A DNA stretch of 64,000 nucleotides from Macondimonas sp045864775 (GTDB lineage Bacteria; Pseudomonadota; Gammaproteobacteria; UBA5335), in the NCBI GenBank assembly GCA_045864775.1, contig BTVR01000001.1, positions 248,001-312,000 on the forward strand. Direction: 5' to 3'. The notes under the pieces were generated by a model. The model saw nothing but the letters and a program-made list of their open reading frames with translations. It did no database searches and was not told the origin of the DNA. This document shows, piece by piece, positions 42,140-49,726 of the stretch. Made by a program: the position numbers and the translations under genes. Each line of letters opens with the position of its first letter. Within the stretch, counting starts at the first letter, position 1.

Positions 42140-42168
42140 GCCTGTCTGCGCCGGATGCGCAGACAGGC
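42140..42168. repeat. Perfect 12-bp hairpin after nifZ
   Basis: GCCTGTCTGCGC and its exact complement are separated by CGGAT, inside the 176-base gap after nifZ. There is no T-run. It could stabilise the upstream mRNA, attenuate transcription or bind a protein. A GTG at 42106 would make the gap coding, but the downstream ATG is preferred. Confidence 0.6.
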
Positions 42169-42285
42169 CACGGCACGGTTCCGGGCGCATGGCGCGGCTG
42201 GGGCTCGCCTCTGGCGCGTGGCCTGGCCGGGTTCCTGATGAGCCTGTCCGCGGTGGGCCGGGGATGGCGGATGGGAGGGCACACC

Positions 42286-42651
42286 ATGTCCGGCACGATC
42301 GTCTCGCTGCAGCCGCCCGCGCTGCCGGTCGGCGCACACCCCAACGAACTGGATCTGCGGCGCATCCGCCGCGCCCTGGAGAGCCGTCGCCGCTATCGCT
42401 ATGTCGAGCCGCGGGTGGTCGGCATCGCGGGGGGGTATCGCATCGAAAGCCCGTGCTGTTCGCGCAACATCGACCCCGCAGGCGGGATGATCGACATCGC
42501 CCGGCTCGACGAGGTGGCCGGCAGCGGACACTGGCTGCTGCACTGCCGCGATCACGCGCGGCAGCGATGGGTGGTGCATGGCCGCGTCGATTCCCTGCGC
42601 GAGGCGCTGGCGGTGCTCTGCGACGACCCCGACCGGCTGTTCTGGCCCTGA
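42286..42651 (+). CDS. Unknown protein between nifZ and nifS
   Basis: A 121-residue protein with an Arg-rich helix (DLRRIRRALESRRRYRYVEPR), then VGIAGGYRIESPCCSRNIDPAGGMIDIARL with two adjacent cysteines, and WLLHCRDHARQRWVVHGRVDSL near the end. No named family is recalled. ATG 42286 has GGAGGG upstream; an alternative GTG at 42106, overlapping the nifZ stop, would add 60 residues that lack obvious structure and contain the hairpin. It ends eight bases before nifS. Confidence 0.75.
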   Translation: MSGTIVSLQPPALPVGAHPNELDLRRIRRALESRRRYRYVEPRVVGIAGGYRIESPCCSRNIDPAGGMIDIARLDEVAGSGHWLLHCRDHARQRWVVHGRVDSLREALAVLCDDPDRLFWP

Positions 42652-42659
42652 GGCGCGCC

Positions 42660-43817
42660 ATGGCAACGATCTACTTCGACCACAACGCGACCACGCCGCT
42701 GGCCCCCGAGGCGCTGGAAGCCATGTTGCCCTACCTGCGCGAGGCGTTCGGAAATCCCTCGAGCCCGCACCGGTTCGCCGAGGCGCCGGCCGCAGCGGTG
42801 CGCGCGGCGCGAGCCCAGGTTGCCACGTTGTTCAAGGTGCCGGCCAAGGACATTCATTTCACCAGCGGCGCGACCGAAAGCATCCATTGGGCGATCCAGG
42901 GCGCGCTCGCCCTGCGTCCCGAGCGCCGTCACCTCATCACCAGCGCGGTGGAGCATCCCGCGGTGCTCAAGCTGTGCCGCCATCTGGAACAGCAGGGCGT
43001 AGCGGTCACCTATCTGCCGGTCGACCGCGAGGGGCGGCTGCGCCTGCATTATCTGGAGGCGGCGCTGCGGCCGGATACCGCGCTGGTGTCGCTGATGGGG
43101 GCGAACAACGAAACCGGCGTGCTGTTCCCGATCGAGGCGATCGCCGAGCTGACCCGCGCGCGCGAGGTGCTGTTGCACGTCGATGCCGCGCAGACCGCCG
43201 GCAAGCAGCCGATCGATCTGGCACGCGTGCCCATTGATCTCTTGTCGTTTTCGGGCCACAAGCTGCATGCGCCCAAGGGGATCGGCGCGCTATACATCCG
43301 CAGCGGGCTCAACCTGCCGCCCCTGTTCTTCGGCACTCAAGAGCGTGGGCGGCGCGGCGGCAGCCTGAACGTGCCCGCCATCGCGGGTCTGGGAGAGGCC
43401 TGCCGCCTGGCCGGCGAGGCAATGGGCGAATCCGCAGCCGCGGTGGCCACGCTGCGCGACCGGCTCGAAGCCGGGGTGCGGGCGCTGTTTCCCGCGGCAC
43501 GGATCAACGGCGCGGCGGCCGAGCGCCTGGCCGGTACCAGCAACATCAGCTTCCCCGGCTATGACGGCGAGGCCATCGTGCAGCGCCTGGACCGCGCCGG
43601 CGTCGCTGCCGCCAACGGCGCGGCCTGCGCCGCCGGCGGCAGTCAGGCCTCGCACGTGCTGATGGCCATGCACAAGGACGAGGCGCTGGCCAACAGCGCG
43701 GTGCGTTTCTCCTTCTCACGCTACAACACCATGGCCGAGGTGGACGCGGCGCTCGCGGCACTGGCGAGTGCGCTCTCCGACTTGGCCCCCGAAACCGCCG
43801 CTGTTTCGGGCGGCTGA
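42660..43817 (+). CDS. nifS: Cysteine desulfurase NifS
   Basis: A 385-residue PLP enzyme that takes sulfur from cysteine for nitrogenase Fe-S clusters. It opens IYFDHNATTPLAPEALEAM; the PLP lysine is in LLSFSGHKLHAPKGIGAL, and the persulfide cysteine is in AANGAACAAGGSQASHVL. RRGGSLNVPAIAGLG is also typical. No nifU is in the window, so the HesB-like protein may be the local acceptor. Confidence 0.95.
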   Translation: MATIYFDHNATTPLAPEALEAMLPYLREAFGNPSSPHRFAEAPAAAVRAARAQVATLFKVPAKDIHFTSGATESIHWAIQGALALRPERRHLITSAVEHPAVLKLCRHLEQQGVAVTYLPVDREGRLRLHYLEAALRPDTALVSLMGANNETGVLFPIEAIAELTRAREVLLHVDAAQTAGKQPIDLARVPIDLLSFSGHKLHAPKGIGALYIRSGLNLPPLFFGTQERGRRGGSLNVPAIAGLGEACRLAGEAMGESAAAVATLRDRLEAGVRALFPAARINGAAAERLAGTSNISFPGYDGEAIVQRLDRAGVAAANGAACAAGGSQASHVLMAMHKDEALANSAVRFSFSRYNTMAEVDAALAALASALSDLAPETAAVSGG

Positions 43818-43839
43818 ACATTCAACAGGGGAACGCCGC

Positions 43840-44049
43840 ATGAAAATCATGATTCGCCGCGACGCCGCCGGCACGTTGTCGGCCTATGTGCCCAAGAAAG
43901 ACCTGGAAGAGCCCATCGTCTCGATGGAAAAGCCCGATATGTGGGGTGGCGTGGTCACCCTGGCCAACGGCTGGCGGCTCGAGCTGCCTGCGCTGGCTGC
44001 CGATACGCCGCTGCCGCTCACCGTCGACGCGCGCCGGCTGGGAGAATGA
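43840..44049 (+). CDS. nifT: NifT/FixU protein
   Basis: A 69-residue NifT (MKIMIRRDAAGTLSAYVPKKDLEEPIVSMEKPDMWGGVVTLANGW...), a small beta-rich family found only in nif clusters and dispensable in tested species. Start by similarity and the preceding GGGGA. Its stop overlaps the next gene (ATGA). Confidence 0.93.
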   Translation: MKIMIRRDAAGTLSAYVPKKDLEEPIVSMEKPDMWGGVVTLANGWRLELPALAADTPLPLTVDARRLGE

Positions 44050-44321
44050 GCATGGAAGCCGCCGATCTCACCTGTCTGGAGACTGTGCTTGGCGCCGAGG
44101 CGCCGTCCGACTGGCTCGCGCGCTTGCGCCGTGCGCTGCCGGGCCGGTCGATCACGGTCTGCGATGTGGCCGACATGACCGAGGGCCGGCCCTACCGGGA
44201 GTACCCGGAATTCGAGGTCTATCTGGTGGACGGCTCGGGGCATTGCTGGCAGCTCACGCAGGAACCGGCCGCGGCCACCGCGCTGGTCATTGCCCAGCGT
44301 CGCCGCAGGGCCGCGTCGTGA
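44046..44321 (+). CDS. Unknown nif-cluster protein between nifT and the DegT-like gene
   Basis: A 91-residue protein: an N-terminal helix (LTCLETVLGAEAPSDWLARLRRALPG) followed by a beta strand set (SITVCDVADM, EFEVYLVDGSGHCWQLT) and a basic tail. No family is named with confidence. It overlaps nifT by four bases and the DegT-like gene by four (GTGA), so tight co-translation is likely. A second ATG two codons in is possible. Confidence 0.72.
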   Translation: MSMEAADLTCLETVLGAEAPSDWLARLRRALPGRSITVCDVADMTEGRPYREYPEFEVYLVDGSGHCWQLTQEPAAATALVIAQRRRRAAS

Positions 44322-45475
44322 AACCCGCCGACTACGACATCCTGCTGAGCGAGCCGGACTTCGGCGACCTGGAGCGGCAAATGGTGAACGCGGTGATGGG
44401 TTCGCCGTACATCACCGCCGGCCCGCTCACCGAACGGCTGGAAGCGGCGGTGGCCGAGCGCCTGGGGCGGCGCCACGCGCTGTGCCTGAGCAGTTCCACC
44501 CTGGCGCTGTGGCTGATCCTGCGGGCCGCCGGCATCGGTCCGGGCAGCGATGTGGTGGCGCCCTCATATGGCTGGCGCCAGCTTGCCGATGGCGCGGTCT
44601 TCGCGGGGGTCGGCGTCGTGTTTGCCGATGTCGATTACTGGTCGGGCTGTCTGACGGCGGAGAAGGTCGCCGCACGCCTGACACCCCAGACCCGCGCGCT
44701 CGTGGTGGCCAATGCCAACGGTCATCCGGCCCCCTGGGCCGAGCTGCGCGCGCTGGCCGGCGCGCACGGACTGCTCCTGATCGAGGATTCGACCGAAGCG
44801 GTCGGTTCGGTCTACCAGGGCCGGGCCGTCGGCAGCTTCGGCGACTGCGCCATTTTCGATTTCACCCAGCCGGGCCCCATCGCCTGCAGCGCCGGCGCGG
44901 TGATCGTGACCGACGACATCGATCTGGCCAGCCGGCTGCGACTGTTGCGGGACCGGCGTCGGTCGGATCGCGGTTCGGTGGTGGCGGGGGGACTGCCGGT
45001 CGCGCAGCTCGCAATGGGCGAACTGAATGCGGGGCTCGGCCTGGCGCAGTGGACCCGACTCGATGAACTGCTCGGCCAGCGCAAGACGATCGAGGCCCAT
45101 TACCTCGAGGTCATCCAGTCCTTCGAGGGGATCAAGCCACCCTATGCGGCGCCGGATGTGGACGAGGTGCACTGGTTTCTGGCGCTGGTGCACCTAGGCA
45201 CCCGTTTCAGCCGCGCCAGCCGCGACGACATCGTCGACGATTTGGCCACCGCCGGGGTGGAGGCCGCCGCCTATTGCCTGCCGCTGCATCGCCAGGCGCG
45301 CTATTTCGACAAGCAACGCCCGCGCCAGGACCTGTGGGTGACCGACAAGCTGGCCGATCGCGCGCTGGCGCTACCGTTTCATCGCCATCTGGACATGGAC
45401 GAAGTCAGCTTCATCGTCCAGACCGCCAAGGATGCCTCCATCAACGTGGGGGCCGGTTCCGCCATCTATCTGTAA
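44318..45475 (+). CDS. DegT/DnrJ/EryC1-fold protein lacking the PLP lysine
   Basis: A 385-residue protein of the sugar-aminotransferase fold. It has NAVMGSPYITAGPLTERLEAAVAERLGRRHALCLSSSTLALWL, a VVANANGHPAPWAELRALA segment and IEDSTEAVGSVYQGRAVGSFGDCAIFDF. Where active members read SFHxxKNxxxxEGG, this one reads DFTQPGPIACSAG: the position of the PLP lysine is Gly186. It should therefore not form the internal aldimine and may be a scaffold, sensor or re-purposed enzyme. It starts at GTG within the stop of the preceding gene. Such proteins sit in some other nif clusters; function unknown. Confidence 0.88.
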   Translation: MKPADYDILLSEPDFGDLERQMVNAVMGSPYITAGPLTERLEAAVAERLGRRHALCLSSSTLALWLILRAAGIGPGSDVVAPSYGWRQLADGAVFAGVGVVFADVDYWSGCLTAEKVAARLTPQTRALVVANANGHPAPWAELRALAGAHGLLLIEDSTEAVGSVYQGRAVGSFGDCAIFDFTQPGPIACSAGAVIVTDDIDLASRLRLLRDRRRSDRGSVVAGGLPVAQLAMGELNAGLGLAQWTRLDELLGQRKTIEAHYLEVIQSFEGIKPPYAAPDVDEVHWFLALVHLGTRFSRASRDDIVDDLATAGVEAAAYCLPLHRQARYFDKQRPRQDLWVTDKLADRALALPFHRHLDMDEVSFIVQTAKDASINVGAGSAIYL

Positions 45476-45506
45476 ACAGGCGGCCGGAGCCGCCGAGGAG
45501 AGCGCC

Positions 45507-45731
45507 ATGAGTACCGATGTCATGATCCACGTCCGTTTCGCCCCCGATGGCACTGTCATGGAAATCGGCGAGCGGCCGGCGGGCTGCACCGCTCAGCAAT
45601 GGTTCAACTTTCTGACCCGTCAGAGTGGCCTGCCCTATCTCACGCTCTCCGGCGGGCGGGCGGTGTTCCGCATCACGCCCGAGGCCGTGGGCGGCCTGCG
45701 CGATCAGGCTGTGGCCGAGGTGGCGGCATGA
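45507..45731 (+). CDS. Unknown 74-residue protein before the SIR2-like gene
   Basis: A small protein (MSTDVMIHVRFAPDGTVMEIGERPAGCTAQQWFNFLTRQ...) with a beta-hairpin start, a WFNFL helix and LSGGRAVFRITPEAVGGLRDQ near the end. No family recognised. GAGGAG precedes the ATG and its stop overlaps the SIR2-like gene (ATGA), suggesting the two products act together. Confidence 0.72.
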   Translation: MSTDVMIHVRFAPDGTVMEIGERPAGCTAQQWFNFLTRQSGLPYLTLSGGRAVFRITPEAVGGLRDQAVAEVAA

Positions 45732-46600
45732 ACGACACCCATCATCTGGACCTCATCGCCGGCAGCCTGCGTGCTGGCCACATGATTCCCTATCTCGGCC
45801 CGGGCATGCTGGAACTGTGCCCCGAGGCCGGCACGGTGCCGTCCTCGCTGGAGGCACTGGCCGGATTTCTGGGCAGCAAGGTGACCGTACCCGGCCGCGC
45901 ACGCGGCAATCTCGGCGCGAGCGCCCAGTACATCGAGAACTTCAAGCACCGCAAGACGCTGGTGGACCTGATGCGCCAGGCCTTCGCGCCGGCGCTCACC
46001 CCCTCGCCGCTGCATCGGGCGCTGGCGGCGCTGCCGTCCGTGCCGCTCATCGTCCAGCTCTGGTACGACGATGTCATGCGCGCCGCGCTGGCCGACCGGG
46101 AGGACTTCGGGCTCATCCAGGGGCTGAGCCAGTCCGAGCATTTCGGCACCTGGTATCAGGCCATGGCGGCGGACGGCGCTGATCTCGCGCTCAACGCGCT
46201 CGCCGAGCGGACGCTGACGCTCTACCAGCCTTGGGGCGCAGTGGCGCCGCGGCCGAATTTCCTGGTTTCCGATGCCGATTTCGTCGAAGTGCTCACCGAG
46301 ATCGACATCCAGACGCCGATTCCTGCGCTGGTACAGGAACGCCGCCGGGATGCGTCATTCCTGTTCCTTGGCTGCCGCTTCACCAGCCAGACCGAACGCA
46401 TCTTCGCGCACCAGATCAGCAAGCGCTCATCTGGCGCCCATTACGCCGTGCTCGCCGCCGAGCCGACCCGCAACGAAGCGCGCTTCCTGGCCCAGCACGG
46501 CATCACCCGGCTTGCGCTACCGCTCGCGGCGTTCGCGGATGCGCTGCAGGCACCGCTCGCTGGCAGCGGCGCCGAAGCGCCTCTGTCGCGTACCGCCTGA
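45728..46600 (+). CDS. SIR2-like domain protein, probably catalytically inactive
   Basis: A 290-residue protein with the layout of the bacterial SIR2_2 domain: AGHMIPYLGPGM at the nucleotide-loop position, FGTWYQAMAA, the strand LIVQLWYDDVMRAAL, LTLYQPWGAV, NFLVSDADFVEVL and FLFLGCRFTSQTERIFAHQI. Where active members have TTNYD and KLHG, this protein has LWYD and QPWG, so the catalytic Asn and His appear replaced by Trp112 and Trp169. An NAD-binding or structural role is more likely than NADase or deacetylase activity. It is the last gene of the nif series. Confidence 0.8.
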   Translation: MNDTHHLDLIAGSLRAGHMIPYLGPGMLELCPEAGTVPSSLEALAGFLGSKVTVPGRARGNLGASAQYIENFKHRKTLVDLMRQAFAPALTPSPLHRALAALPSVPLIVQLWYDDVMRAALADREDFGLIQGLSQSEHFGTWYQAMAADGADLALNALAERTLTLYQPWGAVAPRPNFLVSDADFVEVLTEIDIQTPIPALVQERRRDASFLFLGCRFTSQTERIFAHQISKRSSGAHYAVLAAEPTRNEARFLAQHGITRLALPLAAFADALQAPLAGSGAEAPLSRTA

Positions 46601-46629
46601 TCCGCGTGGCGGAAGAGCGTTCGGCACGT

Positions 46630-46875
46630 TGAGACGGCTGGACCGGCGCGGTCACGGAGATTCCGCCTGGTCGGCCGGCGGCGACCAGGCACTGAGCCGC
46701 ATGGCCCGCGATGTCGCGGGCGTTGTCGAGACCCACACCTGCCGCCATGATCGTCGGTGCCTCACCGGGGGCCATGACGGCGCTCTGCACGCAGGAGCGC
46801 ATGGATCTCGAGCTCGCGCGTGCTCTGGTGCGGGTGGACCGTGAGCGCCAAGGCCGTTGCGAAATGCCCGAGTGA
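46630..46875 (+). pseudogene. Remnant of an alpha/beta hydrolase gene
   Basis: In one frame RRGHGDSAWSAGGDQALSRMARDVAGV aligns with DMRGHGDSAWSPSGDYALSRLARDVAGI of the intact hydrolase at 9900-10772. After a shift near 46740, MIVGASPGAMTALCTQERMDLELARALV continues the match through the nucleophile elbow before a stop at 46875. Both ends of the gene are missing. It marks the right edge of the nif region, while the intact copy marks the left edge. The remaining 46876-47026 shows nothing recognisable. Confidence 0.8.
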
Positions 46876-47026
46876 GCGCCGCAGGCCGTACCTGTCGAGG
46901 TGGCCGCCGCGGGTCGCATGGCCGGTCGGGGATGGCAACGACACCACGAGCGCCGGCGTCGATTTCGGGCGTGTCACCGTCCCCCGCCGGGGCGGCGAAC
47001 CGTGGCATACCCGTCCGTCACTGAAT

Positions 47027-48028
47027 TCAGGGTCGCGCGCCGATGTCCGGCGGAATCAGCACCGCTGCGCCGGTCAAGTCGCCACGGCGCAACGCCGCGA
47101 GCGCCGTATTGGCCTCATCGAGCGCAAAGCGGCGAATCTCGGTCCGGATCGGTACCTGAGGCGCCAGGGCAAGGAATTCCTGCGCATCGGTGCGGGTCAG
47201 GTTGGCGACCGAGCGCAACACCCGTTCACCCCAGAGCAGGGCATAGGGGAAACGCGGAATGTCGCTCATGTGGATGCCGCCGCAGACGACGGTGCCGCCC
47301 TTGCGCACGGCAGCAAGGGCCCGCGGCACCAATTCTCCGACCGGCGCGAACAGGATGGCGGCATCGAGTGGGTGCGGCGGGACTTCATCCGAGCCGCCGG
47401 CCCAGACCGCGCCCAGGCTGCGCGCGAAGGCTTGCGCGGGCGCATCGCCCGGCCGGGTAAAGGCGTAGACGTCGCGATTTTCGTGGCGCGCGAGTTGGAT
47501 CACGATGTGCGCTGCGGCGCCGAAGCCATAGAGGCCCAGTCGCCGCCCGGGCCCGGCCAGCCGCAGGCTGCGATAGCCGATGAGCCCCGCGCAGAGCAAG
47601 GGTGCGGCCTCCGCGTCGGAATAGGCGTCGGGCAGCGGGAAACAGTAGCGTGCATCGGCCAGCACGCGGTCTGCGTAGCCGCCGTCACGCTGATAGCCGG
47701 TGAAGCGCGCGGCATCGCAGAGGTTTTCCTGGCCTGATCGGCAGAACGTGCACGTGCCGCACGTCCAACCCAGCCATGGCACGCCCAGGCGCATGCCGAC
47801 CGGCAGCGAGACGCCGGGCCCACAACGCAGGACGCGCCCGACGATTTCGTGACCCGGAATGAGGGGCGTCGGGACGTCGGGCAGTTCACCGTCGACCACG
47901 TGCAGGTCGGTGCGACAGACCGCACAGGCCTGTACGGCCAGCAGCACCTCGCCGGGGCCCGGGACCGGATCAGGCCGTTCGGTGGCTTCCAGCGGCTGGC
48001 CGACGCGCCTCAGTGTCATGGCATACAT
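47027..48028 (-). CDS. Zinc-dependent alcohol dehydrogenase family protein
   Basis: A 333-residue medium-chain dehydrogenase. The catalytic-zinc region (CAVCRTDLHVVDGEL, PGHEIVGRV) and the structural-zinc lobe (CGTCTFCRSGQENLC) are complete, followed by a Rossmann motif LGLYGFGAAAHIVIQLAR. It resembles AdhA/AdhP-type enzymes oxidising short alcohols. The gene stands alone, convergent with the nif region. Confidence 0.92.
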   Translation of the reverse strand: MYAMTLRRVGQPLEATERPDPVPGPGEVLLAVQACAVCRTDLHVVDGELPDVPTPLIPGHEIVGRVLRCGPGVSLPVGMRLGVPWLGWTCGTCTFCRSGQENLCDAARFTGYQRDGGYADRVLADARYCFPLPDAYSDAEAAPLLCAGLIGYRSLRLAGPGRRLGLYGFGAAAHIVIQLARHENRDVYAFTRPGDAPAQAFARSLGAVWAGGSDEVPPHPLDAAILFAPVGELVPRALAAVRKGGTVVCGGIHMSDIPRFPYALLWGERVLRSVANLTRTDAQEFLALAPQVPIRTEIRRFALDEANTALAALRRGDLTGAAVLIPPDIGARP

Positions 48029-48108
48029 GGGAGCCCCTCACCGAATCGGCTTCGCGGGTGACGCGACCTTCCCGTCGTCTTTTTCGGGATGGCGGGGCGT
48101 CTGATGCG

Positions 48109-49185
48109 TCACTTGAGCCAGCCGTAGCGCCGGAACAGGCCCAGCATGCCGCCGGCGATCACGGCCATCGTCAGGACCACGACGGGATAGCCGTAGGTGG
48201 TGCGAATTTCCGGCATGGCCCACCAGCTGTGCTCATTGGCGACGAAGTTCATGCCGTAGACGCCGGCGATGAAGGTCAGCGGCATGAAGACGGTGGTGAT
48301 CACCGTGAGCACGCGCATGATGTCGTTCAGGCGGTGACTCATGCTGGAGAGGTAGACGTCGAGCAGGGACGCGGTGATGTCGCGATAGCTCTCGATGAGA
48401 TCGATGATCTGGACCGCGTGGTCGTGCGCGTCGCGAAAGTAGCCCAGCGTTTCCGGATGCAGCAGCGGAAGGTCGGTGCGCATCATCTGCGCGAGCAGGT
48501 CGCGCGCCGGCCACATCTGGCGCCGCAGCAGGATGAGTTCACGCTTGATGGCATGCAGGCGGCCGAGCAGATCCCGGTCCGGCCGATCCAGCAGCTCCAC
48601 CTCCAGCGCCTCGATGGTTTCGCCCATCTCTTCCAGGACCGGATAGGCGTGGTCCACGACCATGTCGATCAGGGCATAGAACAGGAAGTCGACGGTATGC
48701 TGGCGCAGTCGCCCGCCGCCGTTCAGCAGCCGCTTGCGCACCTCGACGAAGGGATCGTGGGCGTTTTCACAGATGCTGATCACGAAATCCGGCCCCAGAA
48801 AGAGACTGATCTCCGCCACCTGCAGCTGTCCGCTTTCCAGCGTGGGCATGCCCAGGGTGACGAACAGGTTGCCTTCATACGGATCGAGCTTGGGGCGCTG
48901 GCCCGTGTTGGCCACATCCTCGAGCGCCAGCGGGTGGAGATCGAAGCGCGCGCCCAGTTCGCCGAGCTGCTGGGCGTCGGGCGTGCCCTGGAGGTGCAGC
49001 CAGAGTTGCTCGCCGGGTCTGCGGCGAGGCAGATCCCCGATGCTGCTGGCGGCGACCGGATGGGCGCCCTGCGCGTCGTAGGTCAATGCGCTCATCTGCG
49101 CCGCGCCCGCCCGGCCCTCGCCATGGTAGGTGCCGGGGGCGGTGCCGGGCTTGTGATAGCGCTTCTTGAACAATCGGGCCATCAT
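48109..49185 (-). CDS. corA: CorA-family magnesium/divalent-cation transporter
   Basis: A protein of about 358 residues of the CorA family. A large cytoplasmic domain (LHPLALEDVANTGQRPKLDPYEGNLFVTLGM) is followed by a long helix and two C-terminal membrane segments with the selectivity motif YGMN in FIAGVYGMNFVANE and a basic end (RRYGWLK). It works as a pentameric inner-membrane channel. The start is one of two adjacent ATGs after GGGGG; a GTG nine bases upstream is also possible. Confidence 0.93.
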   Translation of the reverse strand: MMARLFKKRYHKPGTAPGTYHGEGRAGAAQMSALTYDAQGAHPVAASSIGDLPRRRPGEQLWLHLQGTPDAQQLGELGARFDLHPLALEDVANTGQRPKLDPYEGNLFVTLGMPTLESGQLQVAEISLFLGPDFVISICENAHDPFVEVRKRLLNGGGRLRQHTVDFLFYALIDMVVDHAYPVLEEMGETIEALEVELLDRPDRDLLGRLHAIKRELILLRRQMWPARDLLAQMMRTDLPLLHPETLGYFRDAHDHAVQIIDLIESYRDITASLLDVYLSSMSHRLNDIMRVLTVITTVFMPLTFIAGVYGMNFVANEHSWWAMPEIRTTYGYPVVVLTMAVIAGGMLGLFRRYGWLK

Positions 49186-49269
49186 CGCCCCCACTGTGCC
49201 GCCGCTGGATTGTTGCGCCTTGCGGCGACCGGCCGCCGGTCGGGCGCGGGCGTCGCTGCGAAAAACGCC

Positions 49270-49599
49270 TCAGCGCTGCTGGCTGTCGGCGTTCTCCTCG
49301 GCGATGCGCCGGTTCGCCTTGTCCTGCTTGCGTTCCAGTTGGGCCCGTTCACGCCAGGTGACCCGGCCGTCATCCTTGATGTGCTTCTCGTAGTCTTCGA
49401 TGTGGCGCTGCTGCGTCAGCAACTCTTCCGCCTCGCGCTTGGTGAGCCGGCCTTCCCGAACGCCCTGCTCGATGCGGTCCATCTGGTCGGACTGGCGCTG
49501 ATCGGCGCGATAAGTGTCGTCCGAGCCGGCCCAGGCTCCACCCGCGAGCAGGCTGAGCAACAGGGCAGTCGCAGGGCGAAAGACGCTGGACATCGGCAT
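49270..49599 (-). CDS. Exported small charged protein
   Basis: A 109-residue protein with a signal peptide (ATALLLSLLAGGAWA, cleaved before GSDDT) and a highly charged, helical mature part (RIEQGVREGRLTKREAEELLTQQRHIEDYEKHIKDDGRVTWRERAQLERKQDKANRRIAE). Similar short periplasmic helical proteins are common but unnamed. AGGAGG six bases upstream supports the start. Confidence 0.75.
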   Translation of the reverse strand: MPMSSVFRPATALLLSLLAGGAWAGSDDTYRADQRQSDQMDRIEQGVREGRLTKREAEELLTQQRHIEDYEKHIKDDGRVTWRERAQLERKQDKANRRIAEENADSQQR

Positions 49600-49726
49600 G
49601 ACGGCCTCCTGGGCATGTTTCGTTGAATCCGCACCGAACGCCGCTCGTGTTCGAACGGTTCCGACCGGGCATACGCCTGGAGGGGTATAATACGCGCTTT
49701 TTCACCGCGCCCGATCGAGGATTCCG

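Noticed and set aside
45728..46600. Reading the SIR2-like gene as an active anti-phage defence gene
   Set aside because: The catalytic Asn and His appear replaced and the gene is embedded in a nif operon with no defence partner.
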